Source: DAOUKH01 sp034421515 | GTDB lineage: Bacteria; Chloroflexota; Dehalococcoidia; SHYB01 | Reading direction: 5' to 3' | Assembly: GCA_034421515.1 (NCBI GenBank) | Contig: DAOUKH010000061.1 | Span: 1-64,000 of the forward strand | DNA length: 64,000 nt | In this document: one piece after another, positions 9,022-17,386 of the stretch | How the letters are laid out: every line of letters starts with the position of its first letter | Numbering within the stretch: the stretch's first letter is position 1 | Position numbers and translations under genes: made by a program | The notes under the pieces: generated by a model | The model's input: the letters and a program-made list of their open reading frames with translations, nothing else | Database searches by the model: none | Told to the model about the DNA's origin: nothing

Positions 9022-9524
9022 GGCCCACCCTCCGCGAGGCGCCGCAGCGCGTCGCCGGTCATGCGGTACGTCGTCCACTCGTCGAGCGGCGCCGCGCCGA
9101 GCTTGCGGTAGAAGCCGATGGCCGGCTCGTTCCAGTCGAGCACCGCCCACTCCAGCCGCCCACAGTCGCGCTCCACCGCGACGCGGCCCACGTGGCGCAA
9201 CAAGGCCCCGCCGAAGCCCCGCCCGCGGTGGTCCGGCTTCACGAACAGGTCTTCCAGGTACAGCCCCGGCTTTCCCAGGAACGTCGAGTAGCTATGGAAG
9301 TAGAGCGCGAACCCGACCGGCTCGCCGTCGACCTCGCCGATCGCCGCCTCGGCGTAGCGCCGCTCGCCGAACAGCGACGCGCGGAGTCCTGCTTCGTCGG
9401 CCTCCATCTGATGCGACAGCCGCTCGTACTCGGCGAGGCCGCGGATCAGGTCGAGCAGGAGGGGGACGTCCTCGGCCTCCGCGGGACGGATGCGAAAGCC
9501 GGGTGGGAGCGCGTGCGTCGGCAT
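9018..9524 (-). CDS. GNAT-family N-acetyltransferase (diamine acetyltransferase-like)
   Basis: 168 aa with one GNAT fold. The acetyl-CoA loop is seen as DHRGRGFGGALLRHV, preceded by YLEDLFVKP as in the spermidine/spermine acetyltransferase (SSAT) branch, with NEPAIGFYRKLGA near the C-terminus. ATG 9524 was chosen because the alternative upstream start adds only a Pro/Gly-rich, non-homologous leader. It is the first gene of a two-gene unit with the amidohydrolase (4-base overlap). The acceptor amine is unknown. Confidence 0.85.
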   Translation of the reverse strand: MPTHALPPGFRIRPAEAEDVPLLLDLIRGLAEYERLSHQMEADEAGLRASLFGERRYAEAAIGEVDGEPVGFALYFHSYSTFLGKPGLYLEDLFVKPDHRGRGFGGALLRHVGRVAVERDCGRLEWAVLDWNEPAIGFYRKLGAAPLDEWTTYRMTGDALRRLAEGGP

Positions 9525-9625
9525 GGCGCGCAGTCTAGGCGCGTCAGTGCCGCCGGGCAATGACGGCGGGCCGGGCACCTGCTACCGTAGGGCGGCTCGA
9601 AAAGGAGCGTTTCAGGAGGCAGTCG

Positions 9626-10564
9626 ATGGCCGGCAAGATCGACTTCGGCATTTACATTCCCCAGCTGCAGTTCAGCTTCGACGACATCCGCGCCCGCGTC
9701 GAGAAGGCGGAGGAGCTGGGCTACCGGAACGTCTGGTTCATGGACCATTTCTACCCGCCGTTTCTTCCCGACGTGCCCTCGTTCGAGGCCTGGACGCTGG
9801 CCTCCGCCCTGGCGCCCGTCACCAGCAGTATCCGGCTCGGCCACCTCGTCCTCGACAACGCCTTCCGCCACCCCGCCCTCGTCGCCAAGATGGCCTCGTC
9901 GCTCGACGTGATCAGCAACGGGAGGCTCGAGCTCGGCCTCGGCACCGGCTCCTACCCGCGCGAGCACCCGGAGTACGGCATCTACTTCCCCGGCGCCCGC
10001 GAGCGCACCGAGCGCCTCGAAGAGTCCATCGACATCATCAAGCTCCTCTTCACCCAGGAGCGCACGACGTTCAAGGGAAAGTTCTTCGAGCTCGAAGACG
10101 CGCCGCTCCTACCCAAGTCGGTACAGCAGCCGCACCCCCCGATCTGGATCGGCGGGGCCGGCCCGAAGCTCACCCTGCCGCTTGCCGCCCGCAAGGCCGA
10201 CGTCTGGAACGCCCCCACTGGGGCGGCCGCCGTCGTAGAAGAGAAGATCGAGCTTCTGAAAGCCGAGTGCGCCAAGATCGGCCGCGACCCCGACACCCTG
10301 CAGTACACCCTCGAAGCCGTCCTCGTCATCGTGCCCACCAAGGCCGACATCCCCGAGGCCCTCGCCGCCGCGAACCGGCGCTATCCCGGCCCCGGCTTCG
10401 GCGTCGAAGGCGCCGGCTACGTCGGCACACCGGACATGGTCGCCCGCCGCATCGAGGAGGTCGCCAAGGCCGGCGTCACCCACTTCACCTGGTTCTTCCA
10501 CGACCGGGGCAGGCTCCCCTCCATCGAGCTCTTCGGCAAAGAGGTCCTTCCGGCCTTTTCGTAG
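9626..10564 (+). CDS. LLM-class flavin-dependent oxidoreductase
   Basis: 312 aa luciferase-like monooxygenase (TIM barrel) using FMN or coenzyme F420. AGGAGG at 9614-9619 fixes the ATG at 9626. Family signatures: VWFMDHFYPP, RLGHLVLDNAFRHPA, the LDVISNGRLELGLGTG motif, and PHPPIWIGGAGPKLT in the second half. The GLGTG segment and overall layout resemble F420-dependent members. Together with the two deazaflavin-type proteins at 33.4-34.3 kb this suggests an F420-using cell, but no F420 biosynthesis gene is in the window. Confidence 0.9.
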   Translation: MAGKIDFGIYIPQLQFSFDDIRARVEKAEELGYRNVWFMDHFYPPFLPDVPSFEAWTLASALAPVTSSIRLGHLVLDNAFRHPALVAKMASSLDVISNGRLELGLGTGSYPREHPEYGIYFPGARERTERLEESIDIIKLLFTQERTTFKGKFFELEDAPLLPKSVQQPHPPIWIGGAGPKLTLPLAARKADVWNAPTGAAAVVEEKIELLKAECAKIGRDPDTLQYTLEAVLVIVPTKADIPEALAAANRRYPGPGFGVEGAGYVGTPDMVARRIEEVAKAGVTHFTWFFHDRGRLPSIELFGKEVLPAFS

Positions 10565-10605
10565 GGGAGGAGACTGAGAGGGGCACGCACCCGCAGGGGG
10601 CGGGC

Positions 10606-10634
10606 TTGTGCCTTCTGTACGAACTAACTAAAAT
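10606..10634 (+). promoter_or_regulatory. Possible promoter of the DUF7662/PIN pair
   Basis: TTGTGC (10606-10611), a 17-bp spacer and TAAAAT (10629-10634). The -35 is weak, but the stretch is unusually A/T-rich for this genome and lies 45 bases before the first gene of the pair. Confidence 0.35.
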
Positions 10635-10679
10635 AGTGCTAGATAAGCATCTTGCGCATCGCGCTGAGGCCCGTTTGGC

Positions 10680-11087
10680 ATGACAACAGCCAGAGATCAG
10701 AAGTATCGAGAGATGGCCGTCCGGGGCAAGTACCAGAGGCTCTATAGTCATCTCTGCGGCCTTCGCGGCCAGGAGTGGAGGACCACTTTTGGGGAGATAG
10801 AGTCGATCTTGGGGTTCGGCTTGCCTGAGTCGGCGCGTCTGCATCGACCATGGTGGGCAAACCAGCACAGCGGAAATGGCCACAGCCAGGCACTTGCCTG
10901 GAGCGTCGCCGGATGGGAGACGGCCGAAGTCGACATGGACTCTGAGACGCTGCTGCTCAGACGCCGAGAACGTCCCGAAGCCCATCGCAGGCGCAGTCTT
11001 GATGAAGTGTGGCCTGTCCACCGTGCGGGGGGGTGGCCCGAAGGGCTGAGCCTTAGACGAGAGGACATTTACGACGACAGGTCATAG
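10680..11087 (+). CDS. DUF7662-like small protein, possible antitoxin of the PIN pair
   Basis: 135 aa, basic. The core (about residues 15-95) reads KYQRLYSHL ... TTFGEIESILGFGLP ... HRPWWANQ ... GHSQALAWSVAGWETAEVD. I recognise this as the DUF7662-type domain often found alone or beside nucleases, of unknown function. The gene ends 7 bases before the PIN-domain gene, the usual spacing of an antitoxin-toxin pair with the antitoxin first. Lower GC around it than in its neighbours suggests acquisition. It lacks a standard DNA-binding antitoxin fold (no AbrB, RHH or Phd motif), so the antitoxin role is inferred from position only. Confidence 0.6.
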   Translation: MTTARDQKYREMAVRGKYQRLYSHLCGLRGQEWRTTFGEIESILGFGLPESARLHRPWWANQHSGNGHSQALAWSVAGWETAEVDMDSETLLLRRRERPEAHRRRSLDEVWPVHRAGGWPEGLSLRREDIYDDRS

Positions 11088-11094
11088 TCCCTCG

Positions 11095-11517
11095 ATGTTC
11101 ATAGACACTAACGTTCTCGTGAACTCCCGAGTCCGTGAGGCCCCAGGCCACCAACTCGCCAGATCGAGTCTGGAACGCGCACTCCAAGGCCCTGAACCGT
11201 TACGAATTAGCCGCCAGGTCGTGCGTGAGTACCTGTCGGTAGTCACGCGCCCGCAGACTTGGCCCATCGCCATCACGCGGGAGGAGGCTCTTCTGGATGT
11301 GAGCAGGTTGCTAAGCGGCTTTGAGATACTTGAGGACGGTCCCCGAGTAACCGATTCGCTCATCACGATATGTCGTGAAATCTCTGTAGGGGGACGGCAG
11401 ATTCACGATGCTAATATCGTCGCGACCATGCTCGCCCATGGGGAGCGCCGGTTGCTGACGTTCAACACCTCCGACTTTCGGCGCTACGCCGACCGCATCG
11501 AGCTGGTCGGCGGCTAG
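11095..11517 (+). CDS. PIN-domain ribonuclease, VapC-like toxin
   Basis: 140 aa single PIN domain. All four acidic active-site positions are visible: Asp4 in MFIDTNVLV, Glu45 in VVREYLSVV, Asp105 in IHDANIVATML and Asp127 in FNTSDFRRY. VapC proteins are Mg2+-dependent ribonucleases that cut tRNA or rRNA and are held inactive by a co-transcribed antitoxin. The preceding small gene is the only candidate partner. No transposon borders were seen around the pair. Confidence 0.85.
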   Translation: MFIDTNVLVNSRVREAPGHQLARSSLERALQGPEPLRISRQVVREYLSVVTRPQTWPIAITREEALLDVSRLLSGFEILEDGPRVTDSLITICREISVGGRQIHDANIVATMLAHGERRLLTFNTSDFRRYADRIELVGG

Positions 11518-11521
11518 CCCC

Positions 11522-11935
11522 CTACCCCGCCCGCTCGAACTTCGGGAGCGCTACGCCAGGTGCGACCTCCCGGAAGGTGACCTGCACGCGCATCCCGATG
11601 TGCAGTTCTTCGGGGGGAACGTCGACCATGTTGCTGATGATGCGCGGCCCTTCGCCCATCTCGACGAGGACGATGCCGTAGGGCACCTTCTCCCGCAGCG
11701 CCGGCGCCGAGGGGTGGTGGACGACGGTGTAGCTGTGGACCTCGCCCGTGCCCTTCGACGCTACCCACTCGGCGTTCATCGAGCGGCACTTCGGGCACAT
11801 GGGCCGCGGTGGATGACGGAACGCCCGGCAGTCGGCGCAGCGTTGGAGCATGAGCTCGCCGCGTGCGCAGCCCGCCCAGTACTCGCGGTCGTCGAAGTCG
11901 GCCACAGGGACGGGGCCGAGGAGGTCTTCGCTCAC
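11522..11935 (-). CDS. Zn-ribbon/OB-fold (DUF35) acyl-CoA-associated protein
   Basis: 137 aa with a GTG start at 11935. The N-terminal rubredoxin-like zinc ribbon has Cys33, Cys36, Cys47 and Cys50 (CADC...CPKC) and is followed by an OB fold (about 55-130). In characterised systems DUF35 proteins bridge a thiolase to its partner (archaeal HMG-CoA synthase complex) or form the MaoC/DUF35 hydratase and aldolase partners in steroid side-chain degradation. It lies 5 bases downstream of the thiolase gene, and the two almost certainly form a complex. Confidence 0.85.
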   Translation of the reverse strand: MSEDLLGPVPVADFDDREYWAGCARGELMLQRCADCRAFRHPPRPMCPKCRSMNAEWVASKGTGEVHSYTVVHHPSAPALREKVPYGIVLVEMGEGPRIISNMVDVPPEELHIGMRVQVTFREVAPGVALPKFERAG

Positions 11936-11940
11936 CGCCG

Positions 11941-13083
11941 CTACTCCTTACCCAACATCAGGGCGCTGCCCGGCAGGTTGACGCCGGAGACGACCAGCGA
12001 CACCTCCGCGTTCGGCACCTGGTTCGGCGCCGTACCGCGAAGCTGCCGCACCGAGTCCACGATGTGGTTCATCGTCTGCACGTAGGCCTCGCCGAGGTGG
12101 CCGCCGGACGTGTTCAGCGGGATGTCGCCGCCGATGGATATGCGCTCGCCGCCCTCGACGAAGGCCGCGCCCTCGCCGGTGCCGCAGAACCCCCAGCCCT
12201 CCAGGCCCATGAGCACCAGCGGCGTGAAGTGGTCGTAGATCTGCAGCACGTCGACGTCCTTCGGTCCGAGGCCCGTCTTCTCGTACATCTCCTGCCGCAT
12301 GAAGTGCGTCTCTTCGATGGAGAGGATGTCGGGGCGGTTGTAGTTCGTGTTGTTCTCCGTCTCCGCTCCCGAGCCTTGCACGAATCCGAGGATGCGCACC
12401 GGCGGATGGCGCAGGTTGCGCGCGTCCTCCCGCGACGCCAACACCACTGCCGACGCGCCCTCCGTGTTCGGCGTGCAGTCGAACAGGCGAAGCGGGTCGG
12501 CGATCATCCGCGATGCCTGGTGGTCCTCCAGTGTGATGGGGTGTCCGTAGTTCGCCGCTCCCGGATTCGTCGCCCCGTGCTTGCGGCAGACGACCGATAT
12601 CCAGCCGAACGCCCGCGGGTCGGCGCCGTAGACGTGGAGGTACCGCTGGGCGATCACCGCGATCCAGTGCGCGGGCACGCGCATGCCGAAGGGGGCGTAG
12701 AAGGCGTACTCGCCGCGCACCTGCTCGGCGCGCGGCCCGTCGCCGTACCGCCCGCTGATCGAGCGGAAGGCGACCGCATACCGCGCCTGCCCCGTCGCCA
12801 CCCCCAGGGCCGCGACGCCCACCGTGGCCGCGCTGTTGCCGTAGGCCGTCTCGGCGAAGTAGCGCAGGTTGCGCCAGCCGAAGCAGTTCAGCACCTCGCG
12901 CTCGGTGGTGGGGTCGAAGACGTGGCTTGTGAGGCCGTCGATGTCGTCGGGCTGCAGCCCCGCGTCCTCGATGGCCTTGGCGATGGCCTCGACGGCCAGG
13001 GCCAGGCGTCCGCGCGTCGCTTGGTGCGTGAACGTCGTGGAGCCGACGCCGACGATGGCGGTATTGGCGATCAGGTTGTCCAT
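11941..13083 (-). CDS. Thiolase-fold protein, lipid-transfer/SCP-X type
   Basis: 380 aa thiolase superfamily member of the acetyl-CoA acetyltransferase/lipid-transfer branch. C-terminal catalytic signatures are seen as YDHFTPLVLMGLEG, the NTSGGHLGEAYV loop and a final VVSGVNLPG. At the position where condensing thiolases carry the nucleophilic Cys the protein reads YGNSAATVG, with no cysteine. It may therefore work as the non-catalytic or retro-aldolase-type half with its DUF35 partner, as steroid-degrading Ltp proteins do, rather than as a classical thiolase. The substrate is unknown. Confidence 0.82.
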   Translation of the reverse strand: MDNLIANTAIVGVGSTTFTHQATRGRLALAVEAIAKAIEDAGLQPDDIDGLTSHVFDPTTEREVLNCFGWRNLRYFAETAYGNSAATVGVAALGVATGQARYAVAFRSISGRYGDGPRAEQVRGEYAFYAPFGMRVPAHWIAVIAQRYLHVYGADPRAFGWISVVCRKHGATNPGAANYGHPITLEDHQASRMIADPLRLFDCTPNTEGASAVVLASREDARNLRHPPVRILGFVQGSGAETENNTNYNRPDILSIEETHFMRQEMYEKTGLGPKDVDVLQIYDHFTPLVLMGLEGWGFCGTGEGAAFVEGGERISIGGDIPLNTSGGHLGEAYVQTMNHIVDSVRQLRGTAPNQVPNAEVSLVVSGVNLPGSALMLGKE

Positions 13084-13221
13084 GGAGTCGCGTGGTCCGA
13101 CGCGGCGTGCCGGGCACGGCCCGCTGATTCTAGCAGCCGCGCACCGGCGTTGCGGCCCCGGCGGACGCGGCGCTACTATTGCGCGCAGCGGCGGTCAATG
13201 CGCTGCAAGTGGAGAGGTGGC

Positions 13222-14334
13222 ATGGCGCGGAAATTGAACCTTGTATCCGGCGATTCTCACATCAACGAGCCCCCTGACCTGTGGCAGTCAAGGGTCCCGG
13301 CGAAGTTCAAGGACCGCGCACCCCGCATGGAGCGGTTCGAGAAGGGCGACGCCTGGGTCATGGAGGGCTCGCCCGTCCCCATTAACTTCGGCAACAACGT
13401 GAATGGCGGCATGCCCCCCGAGGAGCGCTCCCCTTGGGTGCATTGGGAGGACGCCCGCAAGGGCGGCGCCATCCCCGCGATCCGGCTCGAGGAACAGGAC
13501 GAGGACGGAGTCGACGCCGAGGTGCTCTATCCCACGCCGCGCATCTCGATGAACGTCTTCGTCACCAACAAGGACGCCGAGTTCCACCTCGCCTGCATCC
13601 GCGCCTACAACGACTGGCTATCCGAGTACGCCGGCTACGCCCCCGACCGCCTCATCGGCATCGCCATGATGCCCACCGTCGGTGTCGACGCCGCCCTCGC
13701 GGAGATGCGGCGCGCCCTCGACTTGCCCGGCATGCGCGGCGTCCTGCTCGCCCGCTACCCATGCGGCGAGATGATGCCCTCGCCTGAGGACGACGTCTTC
13801 TGGGCCGCCGCGGAGGAGATGAACATTCCCATCCAGATCCACGTCTCGCTCGCCAGGGAGCCCGACAACGACCCCGACCGCAAGCAGTCGGGCGCCCACG
13901 GCGAGCTTCGCCACGTCGATGCCCCCCTCCGCTGCCTCGAGCTCATCAACGCAGGCGTCTTCGACCGCTTCCCCAACCTCAAGCTGGTCATCGCCGAGGT
14001 CGATAGCTCCTGGGTGCCCTACGTCAAGGAGCAGTTCGACGACCGGCACAGCCGCCGCAACCCCGCCGATAAGCCTCCCATCGAGCACACACCCAGCTAC
14101 TACTTTGACCGCAACATCTTCACGACCTACATCACCGACCGCTACGCCATCATCAACCGGCACAATATCGGTCTGAGCCAGATCATGTGGTCGAGCGACT
14201 TCCCCCACGGCGGCACCGACTGGCCGAACTCGCTGAAGACGATCGACGACCACATGGCCGGCGTCCCCGACGACGAGCGCCACGCCATCCTTGCAGGCAA
14301 CGCCGCCCGTGTTTACGGTCTAGACGACGCCTAG
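13222..14334 (+). CDS. Amidohydrolase-2 family hydrolase
   Basis: 370 aa, a second Amidohydro_2 protein. It begins VSGDSHINEPPDLW (metal-binding Asp-x-His near residue 11-13); IPIQIHVSLA and KLVIAEVDSSWVPY supply inner-strand ligands, and IMWSSDFPHGGTDWP holds the C-terminal acidic metal/base motif. The start at 13222 has GAGAGGTGG just upstream; an in-frame ATG 24 bases earlier has no ribosome site. It is divergent from the thiolase/DUF35 pair, suggesting a shared catabolic region, but the substrate is not readable from sequence. It is only distantly similar to the amidohydrolase at 7576-9021. Confidence 0.87.
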   Translation: MARKLNLVSGDSHINEPPDLWQSRVPAKFKDRAPRMERFEKGDAWVMEGSPVPINFGNNVNGGMPPEERSPWVHWEDARKGGAIPAIRLEEQDEDGVDAEVLYPTPRISMNVFVTNKDAEFHLACIRAYNDWLSEYAGYAPDRLIGIAMMPTVGVDAALAEMRRALDLPGMRGVLLARYPCGEMMPSPEDDVFWAAAEEMNIPIQIHVSLAREPDNDPDRKQSGAHGELRHVDAPLRCLELINAGVFDRFPNLKLVIAEVDSSWVPYVKEQFDDRHSRRNPADKPPIEHTPSYYFDRNIFTTYITDRYAIINRHNIGLSQIMWSSDFPHGGTDWPNSLKTIDDHMAGVPDDERHAILAGNAARVYGLDDA

Positions 14335-14343
14335 CGACCTGCG

Positions 14344-16860
14344 CTAGAGCATCCCCACCGGGTCGACGTCGATCCGCCAGCCCTCGGCCAGCGGGAGGTC
14401 GTCGAGCGCCGGGCCGGGCTCGTCCATGCGTAGGAGAAGCTGCCAACGCCACCGGCCCCGGATGCGCTCGTAGGGCGCGGGTGCGGGCCCAGTGAGCAGC
14501 GCTCCGGGGTAGCCGATCTCGTCGAGCCGGAGCTGCAGGCTCTCCGCGGCACGCCGAGCCTCGTTCATCGCCGCCTCGGCGTTCTCGTGCTGGTAGACCA
14601 GCCGTGTGAGCCGCGCGAACGGCGGCAGTGTCAGCTCGGCCCGCCGCGCGATTTCTTCGTCGTAGAAGGTGCGGTAGTCCTGGAGCGCCGCCGCCGCGAC
14701 CGCGTAGTTGTCCGGCGAGTAGGTCTGCACCACGACGCGCCCGCCGGCGGGGCCCCGCCCGGCGCGGCCCGCCACCTGCGCCACGATCTGGAAGACCCGC
14801 TCCCCGGCACGGAAGTCGGGAATGTGGAGGCCGATGTCGGCGTTGACCACTCCAACCAGCGTCACCGAGGGAACGTGCAGACCCTTGGCGAGCATCTGCG
14901 TCCCGATGAGGATGTCGGCGGCGCCGGTGCGGAACGTATCGATGATCTCCTGGTGTGCCGCGCCGCTCGACGCCACGTCGCGGTCCCAGCGCATGGTGCG
15001 GGCGCCGGGGAAGCGCCGGTGCGTCTCCGCTTCCAGCCGCTCGGTCCCCAGTCCCATCATGCGAATGCGCTCGCTGCCGCATTCGGGGCAGACGGAGAGC
15101 GGGCCGCTCCGCGCGCCGCACTGGTGGCACTGCAAGTAGCCGCGCTCGGCGTGGTAGATCAGGGCTGCGTCGCATTTCTTGCACCGGGCGGCGTAGCCGC
15201 AGTCGCGGCATTGAACGAACGTCGACGCCCCCCGCCGGTTGAGGAAGAGGATCGCCTGCTCGCCCCGTTCGAGAACTTCCTCGATGCCCGAGGCCAGCGG
15301 GCGCGAGAAGACGCTCCGCACCCCCGCCCGGAGCTCCTCCCGCATGTCGACGACACGCACCCGCGGCATCGGCGCGGCGTCGGTGACTGCCTCGCCGTCG
15401 CCGTTGGCGACGATCCGGTTGGGCAGCTCCAACAGCTTGTAGGCGCCCGAAGCCGCCCGGTGAAAACTCTCCACAGAGGGCGTGGCGCTCCCCAGGATGA
15501 CGGCGGCGCCGGTAATTTCCGCCAGCCGCAGCGCGGCGGCCCGGGCGTGGTACAACGGCGCCTGCTCGTGCTGCTTGTACGTCCACTCGTGCTCCTCGTC
15601 GAGCACGATCAGGCCGAGGTCGGGCTGGGGCGCGAAGACGGCGCTGCGCGCGCCGATCACCACGTCGAATTCGCCGTCGCGGATGCGCCGCCACTCGTCC
15701 AACTGCTCCCCGGGGCTCAGGTGGCTATGCAGCACCGCGACGCGTCCGGGGAAGCGTCCCGCGAAGCGCTCGATCGTCTGGGGCGTCAGCGAGATTTCCG
15801 GGACGAGGACGATGCCCCTGCGCCCTTGGCGCGCCACCCGGTCGAGCGCCCTGAGGTAGAGCTCCGTCTTGCCGCTACCGGTCACTCCGAACAGCAGCGA
15901 CACGCGAGGGGTGCCGCCCGGCGCGGCATCGTCGAGCGTGCGACTGATCTCCCGCCACGCCCGTTCTTGGTCGGGCGTCAACATCAGCGGCGCCGTTCGC
16001 TCGAAGTCGCGCCCGGCCAGCGGGTCGCGCATGACCCGCACCTCGTCGATGGCGACGAGGCCGTTCTTCACCAGCGTGTTGAGGGAGCTCTTGGAGAGAC
16101 CGCGTTCCTTGTTGATTTCCGCCGCCGCGAGCCCGCCGCCCGCGGCCGCCAGCGCGTCGAGCACCGCCGCTTGCTTGGGCGCGCGATGCCGCAGATCCTC
16201 GACCGCCGCCGCACCGGCGTCGAGCAGCCGGACGCGGCGCTGCGTCTTGGGCCGGACTCCGGCCCTCCGCCACGCCCACGACTTGCCAACCACGTCCTTC
16301 CGAGTCAGCTTCCGAAGCGCCGCCGCGGCCGGCCTCTTCCCCACGGCCCGCTCGATCTCGGCGATGGGGACGGGGTCGCGGCTCCGCAGCAGATCGACGA
16401 CCGCCACCTGTGTGGCGTCCAGGCCGCGAGCGGCGGGAGTTGGGCCGCCGGGCAGCATGGCCAGCTGGCGGGGTTCTCCGTTCGCCTCGTCGGGCTCCTC
16501 CGATTCCACGGGCTCATCCTTCAGAAAGTAGGTGGCGGTGACGTGGTCGCGGTAGCCCGGCGGCGTCATGAGCGAGGCCGCGGCGAAGAGTGTGGAACGG
16601 TAGGTGTCGCTCAGCCACCGCGCCAGTTCGATCTGCGATGGTGAAAGGAGTGGGCCGGGGCCGACGGCCTCTGAGATGGGGCGGGTCTCCGCGAAGGCAG
16701 GGACGTCGGGCGTGTCGAAAACGAAGCCGGGCAATTGCCGGGAGCCGAAGGGAACGCGGACCGCGTGGCCGACGCGAACGTCCTCGTCGTCGGAGAAAGA
16801 ATAGCTGAACGTGCGCCCAGGCTGCGTAGGCGCGTCGACCGCGACCTCGGCGTAGCCCAT
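14344..16860 (-). CDS. priA: Primosomal protein N' (replication restart helicase PriA)
   Basis: 838 aa, full length for PriA, the 3'-5' DNA helicase that reloads the replisome at stalled forks. It has an N-terminal 3'BD domain, a winged-helix region (about 195-260), Walker A GVTGSGKTELYL (about residue 320) and Walker B DEEH (about 418). A zinc module between the helicase lobes (about 552-595) has CRDCGYAARCKKC and CHQCG...CPECG, and the helicase C-terminal motif AQVAGRAGRG is present. ATG 16860 begins directly with family sequence (MGYAEVAVDAP). It lies 51 bases downstream of rplS on the same strand. Confidence 0.96.
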   Translation of the reverse strand: MGYAEVAVDAPTQPGRTFSYSFSDDEDVRVGHAVRVPFGSRQLPGFVFDTPDVPAFAETRPISEAVGPGPLLSPSQIELARWLSDTYRSTLFAAASLMTPPGYRDHVTATYFLKDEPVESEEPDEANGEPRQLAMLPGGPTPAARGLDATQVAVVDLLRSRDPVPIAEIERAVGKRPAAAALRKLTRKDVVGKSWAWRRAGVRPKTQRRVRLLDAGAAAVEDLRHRAPKQAAVLDALAAAGGGLAAAEINKERGLSKSSLNTLVKNGLVAIDEVRVMRDPLAGRDFERTAPLMLTPDQERAWREISRTLDDAAPGGTPRVSLLFGVTGSGKTELYLRALDRVARQGRRGIVLVPEISLTPQTIERFAGRFPGRVAVLHSHLSPGEQLDEWRRIRDGEFDVVIGARSAVFAPQPDLGLIVLDEEHEWTYKQHEQAPLYHARAAALRLAEITGAAVILGSATPSVESFHRAASGAYKLLELPNRIVANGDGEAVTDAAPMPRVRVVDMREELRAGVRSVFSRPLASGIEEVLERGEQAILFLNRRGASTFVQCRDCGYAARCKKCDAALIYHAERGYLQCHQCGARSGPLSVCPECGSERIRMMGLGTERLEAETHRRFPGARTMRWDRDVASSGAAHQEIIDTFRTGAADILIGTQMLAKGLHVPSVTLVGVVNADIGLHIPDFRAGERVFQIVAQVAGRAGRGPAGGRVVVQTYSPDNYAVAAAALQDYRTFYDEEIARRAELTLPPFARLTRLVYQHENAEAAMNEARRAAESLQLRLDEIGYPGALLTGPAPAPYERIRGRWRWQLLLRMDEPGPALDDLPLAEGWRIDVDPVGML

Positions 16861-16911
16861 CAGGCGCTCCTCACCGGCGGCCCCGCCGCCCGAGGGCCGC
16901 GCCCCGGAGCT

Positions 16912-17283
16912 CTACTTGGCGGGGCGGCCGCCCTCCCGTGCGAAGTTCGTCTTCTCTTTGATCCGGGCCTGCTTTGTAGAGCGGCCACGGAGGTAGAAGA
17001 GCTTCGCCCGGCGCACCTTGCCCTGCCGCACCACTTCGACCGATTGCAGCAGGGGCGAATGATAAAGAAAAGTCCGCTCGACCCCGACGCCGTGGCTGAT
17101 GCGCCGCACCGTGAACGATGCGCTGGGCCCGTCGCCGCCCTTCTTGATCACCACGCCCTGGTAGGTCTGCGTGCGCACCCGCTCCCCCTCCTTCACCTGC
17201 GCGTTCACCTTGACGGTGTCGCCGGGGTTCAGGTCGGGGATGTTCTCGTTGGGACTCAGCTCGATCAGCGCGTGTGCTTTCAT
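16912..17283 (-). CDS. rplS: 50S ribosomal protein L19
   Basis: 123 aa, normal for bL19, which sits at the 30S-50S interface. Family sequence: PDLNPGDTVKVNAQVKEG, RTQTYQGVVI, a basic loop GVGVERTFLYHSP and VRRAKLFYLRGR. Start ATG 17283 matches the family N-terminus (MKAHALIEL). It follows trmD with a 103-bp gap, keeping the common trmD-rplS order, although rpsP and rimM are not adjacent upstream. Confidence 0.96.
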   Translation of the reverse strand: MKAHALIELSPNENIPDLNPGDTVKVNAQVKEGERVRTQTYQGVVIKKGGDGPSASFTVRRISHGVGVERTFLYHSPLLQSVEVVRQGKVRRAKLFYLRGRSTKQARIKEKTNFAREGGRPAK

Positions 17284-17386
17284 GACGTCCGCCAGGGTTA
17301 CGGGAGAGCTTCGGAGCGCATCTCGGCGCTCAGGTCTACGACTAGCCAGAATACCACACTCGACCGGCCCCCGCGTCTCTGATGAG

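Noticed and set aside
10680..11517. Integrated mobile island around the PIN pair
   Set aside because: No integrase, direct repeats or tRNA target site was found at the borders; only the base composition is slightly different.
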